From contig NZ_CP100416.1 of the NCBI RefSeq assembly GCF_026017845.1, forward strand, positions 5,638,887 through 5,702,886: a stretch of DNA of 64,000 bases, in the 5' to 3' direction. Below the pieces are notes generated by a model, which worked only from the letters and a program-made list of their open reading frames with translations, had not been told where the DNA came from and did no database searches. Both the position numbers and the translations under genes were made by a program. Positions within the stretch are counted from its first letter, which is position 1; each line of letters begins with the position of its first letter. This stretch comes from Amycolatopsis mediterranei. GTDB lineage: Bacteria > Actinomycetota > Actinomycetes > Mycobacteriales > Pseudonocardiaceae. Positions 15,408-23,307 of this stretch are shown here, in pieces.

Positions 15408-16229
15408 TCAGCCCCGGTCGTAGTCGTAGTCGCTGTCCGCGTCGTGGTCGGCCCAGACGTTGTCGTGGTCCGTGGCGTCGGCCACCGCCGTGACCGAGTG
15501 CGCCGCGGCACCGCCCACACCCGCCGCGGTGTACCACGCGTGGTAACCCGCGTAGTCCGGCACGGCCAGCGCGTGCGCACCCTCCGACGATGCGCCGTGC
15601 GGGCCGGCCGTGTACTTCTCCGCGTCGTACGTCGCGTGGTGCTCACCCGCGTGGCTCACGACGTGCGCCGAGGTCGCGCCGTCCACGCCCGCCGAGTGCT
15701 GCTCGGCGTAGTACCCCACGTCGTCGGCGCCATCGTCGTCGGCGTCGTAGACCGGGTGGGCGACGTAGCCCACCGGCTCCTGGTTCACCGGGTCGGGGTG
15801 GCTCATGACGTGGTGGTGGTGGTCGACCACGTCGGGGGCGTCGTCGTTGTCGCCGTAGACGTAGTGGTGCTGGTCGCCGGCGTCGTAGTCGCAGTCGTCG
15901 TCGTCCCCGTCCTGCCAGCCGTTGTGCGCGGGGTGGTGCCAGGCGTGGTTCCAGCCGTCGTCGCCGGACTCGCCGTTGTGCGTGACGTAGGCGCCGCCGA
16001 TCCCGGCCACGGCCGCGTCCGAATCCGACCAGTGGTGTCCCCACCAGGTCGAGCCTTCGTCGGTGTCGGTCGTGCCCGCGCCGCCGATGCCGGCCCAGCT
16101 GCTGGAGCTTTCGGCGCTCCAGGAGTCGTTCGGCCAGCCGAGCGGATGCGCCGTCGCCGGGCCGGCGATGACGAGGGAAAGCGGCAACGCGAAAGCGCCG
16201 GCGACAGCCAGTCGTCGCAATGTGGACAT
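15408..16229 (-). CDS. Secreted His/Asp-rich protein of unknown function
   Basis: 273 residues with a clear signal peptide (RR at 5-6, hydrophobic stretch, cleavage likely after ATA at 27). The mature part is extremely rich in His, Asp, Ala, Gly and Trp/Tyr: WWGHHW at 62-67, NHAWHHPAHNGW at 94-105, DDDDCDYD around 109-116 with the only Cys, HHHH at 137-140. Two kinds of loose repeat can be seen: AGIGGA followed by an acidic-His-Trp patch (46-51 and 75-80), and a C-terminal GA/GxHHA unit. No enzyme family is recognised. Metal binding or sequestration (Zn, Cu, Ni, Ca) outside the cell is the natural guess from composition. AGGAAGGAA lies upstream of the ATG. It stands alone between a terminator and a long gap. 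Confidence 0.8.
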   Translation of the reverse strand: MSTLRRLAVAGAFALPLSLVIAGPATAHPLGWPNDSWSAESSSSWAGIGGAGTTDTDEGSTWWGHHWSDSDAAVAGIGGAYVTHNGESGDDGWNHAWHHPAHNGWQDGDDDDCDYDAGDQHHYVYGDNDDAPDVVDHHHHVMSHPDPVNQEPVGYVAHPVYDADDDGADDVGYYAEQHSAGVDGATSAHVVSHAGEHHATYDAEKYTAGPHGASSEGAHALAVPDYAGYHAWYTAAGVGGAAAHSVTAVADATDHDNVWADHDADSDYDYDRG

Positions 16230-16833
16230 GATTTCTCGGGGTTCCTTCCTGAGTGCGGCAACCGGGTTTCATTCGGGGCCCGGACGCCGGGGCAGAAGTT
16301 CTGTCCGATAGGTGACGTTACCGCCCCCATGGGGTTCCGATGCGGCGTTGACCTGCGCAAATACCCGATCGGTGCGGCCAACGCACCATGTGGAGGACAG
16401 CCGGGGAATGGGGTCGGACCAGCCTAGTTCGCCGCCGCGGCAGTGGCCGGAATGAATGGCGGTAAATCACTCGCTCAGGTAGTCCTCCGTTTAGCGGATA
16501 AGACCGCGGTGCGGAGATCGGCGCCGCGGCGGGGCGGCCCGGCCGCCGTCGGCCGGTCGACGGCCGCGGAGTTCGGCCGGCCGGCTGCCCGGAACGCGGC
16601 AGGTGGCCCACCCGCGGGGCGCCGGATGCGCGTCCCGAAGCCCCGCCTCGGCGGGGAATTCCGGCCACGAGCACCGCGGGGCCACGATAACAGAACTGTC
16701 CACCGATTGTTCCCACGGTATTCACAGTCGTGGAGTAATCACTGCTTTTTGGGTTACCTGGTACACCCGAAAAGCGCATGAATGGACTCGTTCGGCCCAA
16801 GCCGTTGCGCGGTCAATTGCGTAGGTTCACGGC
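16230..16833. other. 604-bp intergenic region between divergent secreted-protein genes
   Basis: No convincing gene was found on either strand; open frames here lack start signals and codon pattern. It contains a compact hairpin CCCCGCCTCGGCGGGG at 16641-16656 and, further right, an A/T-richer strip (about 16690-16790) that probably holds the promoter of the beta-helix gene. An inverted repeat CCACG-N11-CGTGG lies near 16711-16731. No RNA family is recognised. Confidence 0.4.
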
Positions 16834-18324
16834 ATGTCGCCGATCAGATCCATTCTGACTGTCGTTCTGCTGGCCGCGTTCGTCGTGTCTCCCGGCCCGG
16901 CGGTGGCCGCCGCCGAGGTGACCCCCGGACCGGTGTGCGATCACCAGCCACTGGCCAACATGACGGCCCCCGCGGGCGCCGTCACCGTCGACGCCGCGGT
17001 CCCCGGCGACCTCTACCACAAGTCGCAGGAGTCGCCGCCCGGGACGACGTTCTGGCTGCCCCCGGGCACGCACACGCTGGCCACCGACCCGTACGGGCAA
17101 ATCATCCCCAAGGATGGCGACGTCTACCTCGGTGCCCCCGGCGCGGTGCTCGACGGGCAGGGCATCAACCGGGCGGCCTTCACCCAGCAGGCGAAGGACG
17201 TGGTGATCCGCGGGCTGACGATCCAGAACTTCGTCGCCCCGCAGGACCAGGGCGTGGTGAACCACGATTCCGGCGAACATTGGATCATCGAAAACACCAC
17301 CGTGCAGAACAACAAAGGCGCGGGAATCATGGCCGGCGCCCGCCAGGAGGTGCGGCACAGCTGTCTGCGCAACAACGGGCAATACGGTATGAACGCCTAC
17401 CGATCGGACAGCACGCTCACCGCGCTGATCATCGAAGGCAACGAGATCTCGGGCAACAACACCGATGACTGGGAAACGCGCAGTCCCGGGTGCGGCTGCA
17501 GCGGCGGGGTCAAGTTCTGGGTGGTCGACAAGGCCGACGTCCGCGGGAACTGGATCCACCACAACCACGGCGCCGGACTCTGGGCCGACACCGACAACAA
17601 CGACTTCCTGATCGAGAACAACCTCATCGAGGACAACGACGCCGAGGCGCTGTTCTACGAGATCAGCTACAACCTCGTGTTCCGCGACAACGTCCTGCGC
17701 CGCAACAGCCTGGTGGCGGGCAAGCGCCGCGCCGACCGCGGTGACAACTTCCCGGTGGCGAGCGTCTACCTGTCCGAGTCGGGCGGCGAGCCCCGGGTGC
17801 CGGCCCGGACGCACCTCATCGACATCTACGACAACACCTTCGAGGACAACTGGTCCGGCATCACCGCGTGGGAGAACGCCGACCGGTTCTGCAACAGCCC
17901 GGCCAACACCTCGATCAACACCTGTACCAAGCTCGTCACCGACCGGACGCAGTGCTCGGCGCCCGGCATCGCCTCCCCGCCGCTGTACGACGACTGCCGC
18001 TGGAAGACCCAGCTGGTCGAGGTGCACGACAACACGTTCCGCTTCGACCCGGTCGCCGCCGGCTGCACGAACGGGGTCTGCGGCAAGATGGCGCTGCTGT
18101 CCAACTACGGGACCTACCCGTCCTGGTCGCCGTACAAGGGCACGCTCGTCCAGGACGCCATCACCCGCGACCAGGGCAACTACTGGTTCAGCAACTCCTA
18201 CTACGGCCCCTGGAAGTTCGTCGCGGGCGACACGTCCCGGATCCTGACGGCCGACCAGTGGCAGTCGAGCCCCTGGTACCAGGACAACTGCGCGTCCTTC
18301 GACGACGTCATGCCGCGCTGTTGA
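16834..18324 (+). CDS. Secreted right-handed parallel beta-helix protein
   Basis: 496 residues with a signal peptide (cleavage near 26). The mature chain shows repeated short strands of beta-helix coils, e.g. DVVIRGLTIQNF, HWIIENTTVQNN, ALIIEGNEISGNN, ADVRGNWIHHNHGAGLW, FLIENNLIEDNDAEALFYE, LVFRDNVLRRN and LVEVHDNTF. This is the PbH1/NosD-like fold used by polysaccharide lyases, glycosidases and adhesins. Cysteine pairs (GCGCS, CNSP...CTK, CTNGVC) suggest disulphides. No catalytic triad of a known lyase family can be named, so substrate is open; a plant or microbial polysaccharide is likely. It is monocistronic; its stop codon falls within an 18-bp tandem repeat. Confidence 0.75.
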   Translation: MSPIRSILTVVLLAAFVVSPGPAVAAAEVTPGPVCDHQPLANMTAPAGAVTVDAAVPGDLYHKSQESPPGTTFWLPPGTHTLATDPYGQIIPKDGDVYLGAPGAVLDGQGINRAAFTQQAKDVVIRGLTIQNFVAPQDQGVVNHDSGEHWIIENTTVQNNKGAGIMAGARQEVRHSCLRNNGQYGMNAYRSDSTLTALIIEGNEISGNNTDDWETRSPGCGCSGGVKFWVVDKADVRGNWIHHNHGAGLWADTDNNDFLIENNLIEDNDAEALFYEISYNLVFRDNVLRRNSLVAGKRRADRGDNFPVASVYLSESGGEPRVPARTHLIDIYDNTFEDNWSGITAWENADRFCNSPANTSINTCTKLVTDRTQCSAPGIASPPLYDDCRWKTQLVEVHDNTFRFDPVAAGCTNGVCGKMALLSNYGTYPSWSPYKGTLVQDAITRDQGNYWFSNSYYGPWKFVAGDTSRILTADQWQSSPWYQDNCASFDDVMPRC

Positions 18325-18364
18325 GTCGTGCCGCGCTGCTGAGTCGTGCCGCGCTGCTGAGCGC
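18311..18364 (+). repeat. Three tandem 18-bp copies across a stop codon
   Basis: TGCCGCGCTGCTGAGTCG-type units at 18311-18328, 18329-18346 and 18347-18364. The first has one change (TGTTGA) and contains the stop of the beta-helix gene at 18322-18324; the third diverges in its last four bases. Replication slippage is the simplest origin. Each unit has an in-frame stop, so the product length is unaffected. Confidence 0.85.
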
Positions 18365-18369
18365 CGTGC

Positions 18370-18873
18370 TCAGTGCGCGGAAGCGCCGGAAAGCAGCCCC
18401 AGCACCGCGGCGGACTTCGCTTCGTCGAGGAACCGCAGGCCCATGAAGTTGTCGCCGGGGTTGAACCCGGGCAGTGCCCAGATCGCCTCGTAGGGCAGCT
18501 CGACGCGCCGGTAGCGGCGCAGGCTGTAGACGTTGCTGAACAGGCACTTGCCCGGGTCGGGGTTCCAGAGACGACGGGCGAAGGCGGGGTTGCGGAACCC
18601 GTGGCCCACCTCCGCCGTCGCCTGCACGTGCTTGCGGCCGGTGAAGAGCACGACGTCGCCGGTGGTCACGGTGTCCATCCGGCGGTCGTACTTGTCCTTG
18701 GCGCCCCAGAACCGGGCCCGGCCGCCCGGGTGCAGGGCGTCGAGGCGAGCGAGGTCCGCGGGCTCGAGCAGGTCGGCGAGCTCGCGGAAGGCCACCATCC
18801 GGTCGAGGGATTCCGCGCCGTAGCGGCGGGTGTCCGCGGTGCCGTATGCGGGCTGGACGAAGACCTGGACCAC
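18370..18873 (-). CDS. Small protein with possible PUA-like (EVE/ASCH) fold
   Basis: 167 residues. The segment FWGAKDKYDRRMDTVTTGDVVLFTG (about 56-79), then a strand VQATAEVGHGF and the closing YRRVELPYEAI resemble EVE/ASCH-type PUA-like modules, which bind modified bases or nucleotides. No catalytic motif is seen. The stop of the amidohydrolase gene lies 16 bases upstream in the same direction, so the two are probably co-transcribed from the IclR-type promoter. The fold call is by eye and weak; unknown function is the safe label. Confidence 0.5.
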   Translation of the reverse strand: MVQVFVQPAYGTADTRRYGAESLDRMVAFRELADLLEPADLARLDALHPGGRARFWGAKDKYDRRMDTVTTGDVVLFTGRKHVQATAEVGHGFRNPAFARRLWNPDPGKCLFSNVYSLRRYRRVELPYEAIWALPGFNPGDNFMGLRFLDEAKSAAVLGLLSGASAH

Positions 18874-18889
18874 GGTGCAGAACGGTAGC

Positions 18890-20305
18890 TCAGCCGCCGT
18901 GGGTGGTCTCGCTCTGGTAGTCGGTGTAGGTGTACGGGTTGTCGAGGATCTTGGCTTCCGGGACGTCGGGGTTCATCCCCTGCCGCCACGCCTCCTCCCC
19001 CAGCTGCGTGCGCAGGTGCTCCACCGTCTCCTCGACGCGCCGCCGGACGGCGGGCAGGTCGACGCCGACCAGCTTGCCGTCGCGCTTGACCACCCGGCCG
19101 TCGACCAGCACGGTGTGGACGTCGGCGCGCTGGGCCTGGAACGCCACGTGCCCGTAGGGGTTCAGCAGCGGGAACGACACCGGGGAGTCGTCGTTCTTCA
19201 GCAGCACGACGTCGGCTTTCTTGCCGGCTTCGAGGCTGCCCAGGTCCGGGCGGCCCAAGGCCGCGGCGCCGCCGCGGGTGGCCCACTCCACCACCTGTTC
19301 GGCGCGCAGGGCCGCGTGCGTCACCGTCTCGCCCTTGGCGTGGGCCTCCAGGTGCTCCCGGGACCGGTCGGCGCCCAGGGTGGCGCGCATGGCCGAGAAC
19401 AGGTCGCCGCTCCACCACACCGAGGTGTCCATCGACAGCGACACCGGGATGCCGTACTTGCGCAGCGCCCAGGTGGGCGGGTAGCCCTGGCCGGCGCTCT
19501 GCTCGCTTTCGGTCGAGACCGACACCGACCCGCCGGTGGCGGCGATGCGGTGGTAGGAGTCGGCCGACAGCGAGGCGCCGTGGACGTAGATCGTCTCGGG
19601 GGTCATGAACCCGTGGTCGTACATCAGCCGGATGCCGTCGTCGCCGGTCGCGCCCCAGACGCCGGCGTGCGTGGTCACCGGCACGCCGAGGTCGCGGGCC
19701 ACTTCGAAGGCCGGCTTCTCGGGGAACGCCGGGTCGCCGGTGACGTCGAAGGCGAGCTGGAAGCCGAGGTCGCCGCCCGTGCGCCGCGAGACGAAGTCGC
19801 GGAACTCCCCGGTGGCCGTCCAGTTCGCCGGGGCGTCCTGGATGTTGCCGTAGGCGAGGACAAACCGGCCGGGCACGGCTTCGAGCGCGTCGGCCGCCGC
19901 GTCGGCGTGCCGGGTGGTCTGCAGGCCGTGGGACCAGTCGACGGTGGTCGTGACGCCGGCTTCCAGGGCTTCCCACGCGCCGAGCAGGTTGCCCGCGTAG
20001 ATGTCCTCGGGGCGGAACACCTTGCCCCATTCGAGGTAGTACCAGACGAAGTACTGGGTCAGCGTCCAGTCGGCGCCGTAGCCGCGCATGGCCGTCTGCC
20101 ACAGGTGGCGGTGGGTGTCGATCATGCCGGGCATGACGATGCCGCCGGAGGCATCGATCTCGGTCGTGCCCGCCGGGACCTCCAGCGCGGGTCCGATCGC
20201 GGCGATCCGGTCGCCCTCGACCAGGACGTCTTCGCCGGGGAGAACGCTGCGGGCGTCGTCGAAGGTCAGCACCGTGCCACCCCGCAGGACGATCGATCCG
20301 GACAT
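18890..20305 (-). CDS. Amidohydrolase, TRZ/ATZ (adenosine/guanine deaminase-like) family
   Basis: 471 residues from the ATG at 20305 (the ORF is open upstream but enters the operator). Composite start strands (GSIVLRGGTVLTFDD) and the metal motif MPGMIDTHRHLW (His65, His67) are clear. Later metal ligands are plausible at VTTHAG, YVHGAS and LSMDTSVWW. The C-terminus returns to the small beta domain (GKKADVVLL, VLVDGRVVKRDGKLVG). Members deaminate or dechlorinate N-heterocycles (SAH/MTA deaminase, 8-oxoguanine deaminase, atrazine enzymes). It is divergent from an IclR regulator and next to a ring-cleavage cluster, so a catabolic role is likely; the substrate is unknown. Confidence 0.85.
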   Translation of the reverse strand: MSGSIVLRGGTVLTFDDARSVLPGEDVLVEGDRIAAIGPALEVPAGTTEIDASGGIVMPGMIDTHRHLWQTAMRGYGADWTLTQYFVWYYLEWGKVFRPEDIYAGNLLGAWEALEAGVTTTVDWSHGLQTTRHADAAADALEAVPGRFVLAYGNIQDAPANWTATGEFRDFVSRRTGGDLGFQLAFDVTGDPAFPEKPAFEVARDLGVPVTTHAGVWGATGDDGIRLMYDHGFMTPETIYVHGASLSADSYHRIAATGGSVSVSTESEQSAGQGYPPTWALRKYGIPVSLSMDTSVWWSGDLFSAMRATLGADRSREHLEAHAKGETVTHAALRAEQVVEWATRGGAAALGRPDLGSLEAGKKADVVLLKNDDSPVSFPLLNPYGHVAFQAQRADVHTVLVDGRVVKRDGKLVGVDLPAVRRRVEETVEHLRTQLGEEAWRQGMNPDVPEAKILDNPYTYTDYQSETTHGG

Positions 20306-20328
20306 GACTGCCTCCGTTGCGTACACTC

Positions 20329-20343
20329 GTCCGCTGTACGGAC
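20329..20343. promoter_or_regulatory. IclR-type operator between amidohydrolase and regulator
   Basis: GTCCGCTGTACGGAC: 5-bp arms around 5 bp. It is 24 bp upstream of the amidohydrolase ATG and 92 bp upstream of the regulator. The flanks match the second copy at 21320 (CACT-N before, A after), so one protein, most likely the IclR regulator, should bind both. Confidence 0.6.
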
Positions 20344-20434
20344 AATCGATGGGCGCAGTCACCTTTGCCCAGTGCCGCGCCGGTGTCAATCCCCCCGGCT
20401 ACGCTGCGGGCAGGACTGCAGAGGGAGGTCGCGC

Positions 20435-21244
20435 ATGCCACGCGAGGGCACCGGTCCCGATTTCATCGAAGCGCTGGCGCGCGGGCTCGAGGTGATCACG
20501 GCGTTCGGGCCGCACCGGCCGGAGATGACGCTCGCCGAGGTGGCCGGCGCCACCGGCCTGGCCCGCCCGACCGCCCGCCGGATCCTGCTCACCCTCGAAG
20601 AACTCGGCTACGTGCGCACCGACGGGCGCGGCTACGCCCTGACCCCGCGTGTGCTCGACCTCGGCGTCGCCTACGTGCGGTCGATGGGCCTGTGGGACGT
20701 CGCCCGGCCGCACCTGGAACGGCTGGTCGCGCGCACGAACGAGTCGTGTTCGATCGCCCAGCTCGACGGGTCGGACATCGTCTACGTCGCCCGGGTCGCG
20801 GTGCCGAAGATCGTGGGCCTGAGCGTGCAGATCGGCACCCGGTTCCCGGCGCTGCCGACGTCGCTGGGCAAGGTCCAGCTGGCCGCGCTGCCGCCGGCGG
20901 AGCTGGACGCGGTGCTGGCCCAGGCGTCCCGGTCGGGGCTGGTGCCGCGCTGGCAGCCGGACCGCGCCGAGCGCGACGCCGAACTGCGGGAGGTCCGAGC
21001 CCGCGGCTGGGCGCTCACCGACGAGCAGCTCGCGCTGGGCATCCGGTCGGTGGCCGCGCCGCTGCGCGACGGGTCCGGGCGGGTGATCGCCGGGGTCAAC
21101 GTCAACTGCCACGCCGCCGAGACCTCGGTCGAGAAGCTGCTGGAGCACCACCTGCCCCTGCTGTTGCAGACCGCCGGCGAGATCGGCGCGGACTTCGCGC
21201 GGCTGGACCGCGTCCCGCACGTCACCGTCCCCGCACTGCCTTGA
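20435..21244 (+). CDS. IclR-family transcriptional regulator (PcaR/PobR-like)
   Basis: 269 residues from the ATG at 20435, with GAGGGAGG ideally placed. N-terminal winged helix (MTLAEVAGATGLARPTARRILLTLEELGYV, about 28-57) and the effector domain with GLSVQIGTRFPALPTSLGKVQLA (about 130-153) and a closing DGSGRVIAGVNV strand. The TSLGKV stretch is typical of regulators of beta-ketoadipate and related aromatic pathways. It lies between the amidohydrolase (divergent) and a CoA-transferase operon (same direction), with matching palindromes in both gaps; it is the probable regulator of both. Confidence 0.92.
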   Translation: MPREGTGPDFIEALARGLEVITAFGPHRPEMTLAEVAGATGLARPTARRILLTLEELGYVRTDGRGYALTPRVLDLGVAYVRSMGLWDVARPHLERLVARTNESCSIAQLDGSDIVYVARVAVPKIVGLSVQIGTRFPALPTSLGKVQLAALPPAELDAVLAQASRSGLVPRWQPDRAERDAELREVRARGWALTDEQLALGIRSVAAPLRDGSGRVIAGVNVNCHAAETSVEKLLEHHLPLLLQTAGEIGADFARLDRVPHVTVPALP

Positions 21245-21319
21245 CACTGCCTTGCCCAAGTCGCCTCTGAGTAAGCTGCCTTGACCGCGACGGCACTCGG
21301 GAGCAAACTGCGGACACTA

Positions 21320-21334
21320 GTCCGACAGGCGGAC
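21320..21334. promoter_or_regulatory. Second IclR-type operator, before the CoA-transferase operon
   Basis: GTCCGACAGGCGGAC, same arms and spacing as at 20329-20343. A third half-site CGGAC lies at 21311-21315. The palindrome ends 17 bp before the GTG of the CoA-transferase gene, so binding here could block RNA polymerase. Confidence 0.6.
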
Positions 21335-21351
21335 ACGAGTGGAGGCGTCGC

Positions 21352-22509
21352 GTGGAACCACCCCCCGGCCCGCTGTCCGGGCTGCTGGTCGCGGACTTCT
21401 CCCGGGTGCTGGCCGGCCCGTACGCCACGATGCTGCTCGCGGACCTGGGCGCGGACGTCGTCAAGGTCGAGGGCCCGCAGGGTGACGAGACGCGCACGTG
21501 GATGCCGCCGGTGCGCGGGGACGTCTCGACCTACTACCTCGGCGTCAACCGCGGGAAGCGGTCCATCGCGCTCGACCTGCGCGACGAGGCCGACGCCGTC
21601 GTCGCCCGCGAACTGGCGGCCCGCGCGGACATCCTGATCGAAAACTTCAAGCCCGGCGGCCTGGCCAAGTACGGCTTGGACTACGAGACGGTCCGCCAGG
21701 CCAACCCGGGCAGCGTCTACGCCTCGATCAGCGGGTTCGGAGCCGGCGAAGGCGCGCACGTGCCGGGATACGACCTGATGGTGCAGGCGATCTCGGGCCT
21801 GATGAGCCTGACCGGCGATCCGGACGGCCCGCCGTACCGGGCCGGGATCTCGGTGTTCGACGTCATGGCGGGCAACCACGCGGTGATCGGCATCCTGGCC
21901 GCACTGCGGCACCGCGACGCGACCGGCGCGGGCCAGCACGTCGAGGTCAACCTGCTGTCTTCGGCGCTGACCGGGCTGGTCAACCACAGCTCGGCCTACG
22001 CCGCCGGTGGCGTGGTGCCGTACCGGATGGGCAACGCCCACCCCAGCGTGTTCCCCTACGAACCGCTGCCGACCGCCGACGCCGACCTGATCGTCGCCGC
22101 GGCCAACGACGGGCAGTTCCGCCGGCTGTGCGAAGTGCTCGACCTGCCCGACGTCCCGGACGACCCGCGGTTCGCCCGCAACGCCGACCGCACGAAGAAC
22201 CGCGAAGAGCTCCGGCCGATCCTGGTCGAGCGGCTGGCGAAACGCGGTGCCGTCGACTGGTTCGACGCGCTGACGAAGGTCGGTGTCCCGTGTGGACCGA
22301 TCAACACCATCGACGGCGGGTTCGCGATGGCCGAACGCTTCGGCCTCGACCCGATCGTCGAGGTCGGCGACGGCGACCGCGCGGTCCCGACGACCCGCCA
22401 CCCCATCCGGTTCTCGGCGACCCCGGCCGGCTACCGGCTGCCGCCGCCGGAGCTCGACGAACACGGCGCCGAACTGCGGGCGTGGCTGACGGAGGCCGCC
22501 GATGGCTGA
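21352..22509 (+). CDS. Family III CoA-transferase (CaiB/BaiF/Frc)
   Basis: 385 residues, GTG start with GGAGG seven bases upstream. Family signatures: LLVADFSRVLAGPYATMLLADLGADVVKVE (about 11-40), the NRGKRSIALDLR segment (66-77), ENFKPGG at 97-103, and the catalytic aspartate in PYRAGISVFDVMAG (Asp170). Such enzymes move CoA between carboxylic acids. The following overlapping gene encodes a citryl-CoA lyase-like enzyme, suggesting that a CoA ester made here is cleaved next. The substrate is unknown. Confidence 0.93.
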   Translation: MEPPPGPLSGLLVADFSRVLAGPYATMLLADLGADVVKVEGPQGDETRTWMPPVRGDVSTYYLGVNRGKRSIALDLRDEADAVVARELAARADILIENFKPGGLAKYGLDYETVRQANPGSVYASISGFGAGEGAHVPGYDLMVQAISGLMSLTGDPDGPPYRAGISVFDVMAGNHAVIGILAALRHRDATGAGQHVEVNLLSSALTGLVNHSSAYAAGGVVPYRMGNAHPSVFPYEPLPTADADLIVAAANDGQFRRLCEVLDLPDVPDDPRFARNADRTKNREELRPILVERLAKRGAVDWFDALTKVGVPCGPINTIDGGFAMAERFGLDPIVEVGDGDRAVPTTRHPIRFSATPAGYRLPPPELDEHGAELRAWLTEAADG

Positions 22510-23296
22510 CCCGGTCTACGAAACCGCCCTCGGCGCGTCCACAACGGACAAGATCACGCTGCTCGGGCACGACCTGGCCGAGGACGTCATGGGCACGGTC
22601 GGGTTCGGCGAGCTCGCCTTCTGGCTGGCGACGCAGCGACGTCCGTCCAAAGGGGAAACAAGGGTCTTCGAGGCGGTGCTCGCCGCGCTGGCCGACCACG
22701 GCTTCACCCCGACCGCGATCGTCACGCGGCTGACGTACCTGTCCGCGCCGGACTCGGTCCAGGGCGCACTGGCGGCCGGCCTGCTGGGCGGCGGGTCGCG
22801 GTTCCTCGGCGTCACCGAGGACTGCGGCCGGTTCCTGCACGACGTCCTGTCCGAAGTGGACACCCGGCCGGCCGGTGACGGCGAGTGGGACGCGCTCGCG
22901 CTGGAAACCGTCGAAAAGCGCCGTGCGGAAAAGAAGTTCGTCCCCGGCCTCGGGCACCACGTGCACAAGGACGGCGACCCGCGCACCCCGCGGCTGTTCG
23001 CCATCGCCGACGAGGAGGGCCTGCGCGGCCCGCACCTGGAGCTGTTCGCCGCGATCGGCCGGGTGCACCCACGGGTGCTGGGCAAGACGCTGCCGCTCAA
23101 CGGGGCCGGCGTCTGCGGCGCCGCGCTCGCCGACCTCGGCCTGCCGCTGGAGCTGCTGCGCGGGTTCGCGCTGCTGGCCCGGACCGCCGGGCTGATCGGC
23201 CAGCTCGCCGAGGAGCTGCGCCACCCCGTCGCGAACGACATCTTCCTGTCCGTCGACCTGAACAACCGGTCGGTCCCGCCGGATCCGCACGCGTGA
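22502..23296 (+). CDS. Citryl-CoA lyase-like protein of the citrate synthase family
   Basis: 264 residues, much shorter than citrate synthase (about 380-430) but typical of the short citryl-CoA lyase group. Motifs: SAPDSVQGALAAGLLGGGSRFLG (about 80-102), the acyl-CoA binding VPGLGHHVHKDGDPR (about 147-161) and LNGAGVCGAALADLGLP. It overlaps the CoA-transferase by 8 bases. Members catalyse reversible C-C cleavage of 3-hydroxyacyl-CoA-type tricarboxyl esters to acetyl-CoA plus an oxoacid. The true substrate in this operon could be another branched hydroxyacid. Confidence 0.82.
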   Translation: MADPVYETALGASTTDKITLLGHDLAEDVMGTVGFGELAFWLATQRRPSKGETRVFEAVLAALADHGFTPTAIVTRLTYLSAPDSVQGALAAGLLGGGSRFLGVTEDCGRFLHDVLSEVDTRPAGDGEWDALALETVEKRRAEKKFVPGLGHHVHKDGDPRTPRLFAIADEEGLRGPHLELFAAIGRVHPRVLGKTLPLNGAGVCGAALADLGLPLELLRGFALLARTAGLIGQLAEELRHPVANDIFLSVDLNNRSVPPDPHA

Positions 23297-23307
23297 GAGG
23301 AACGCCG

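Noticed and set aside
15104..15493. Whole plus-strand frame of 129 codons as an intact gene
   Set aside because: Only about 50 residues are GNAT-like; the front lies in the eCIS promoter and the end in the terminator hairpin, so it was called a pseudogene instead.
17088..17103. ACCCGTACGGGCAAAT as a fourth copy of the eCIS palindrome
   Set aside because: It lies within the beta-helix coding sequence, lacks the outer CTG arm and has no promoter context.
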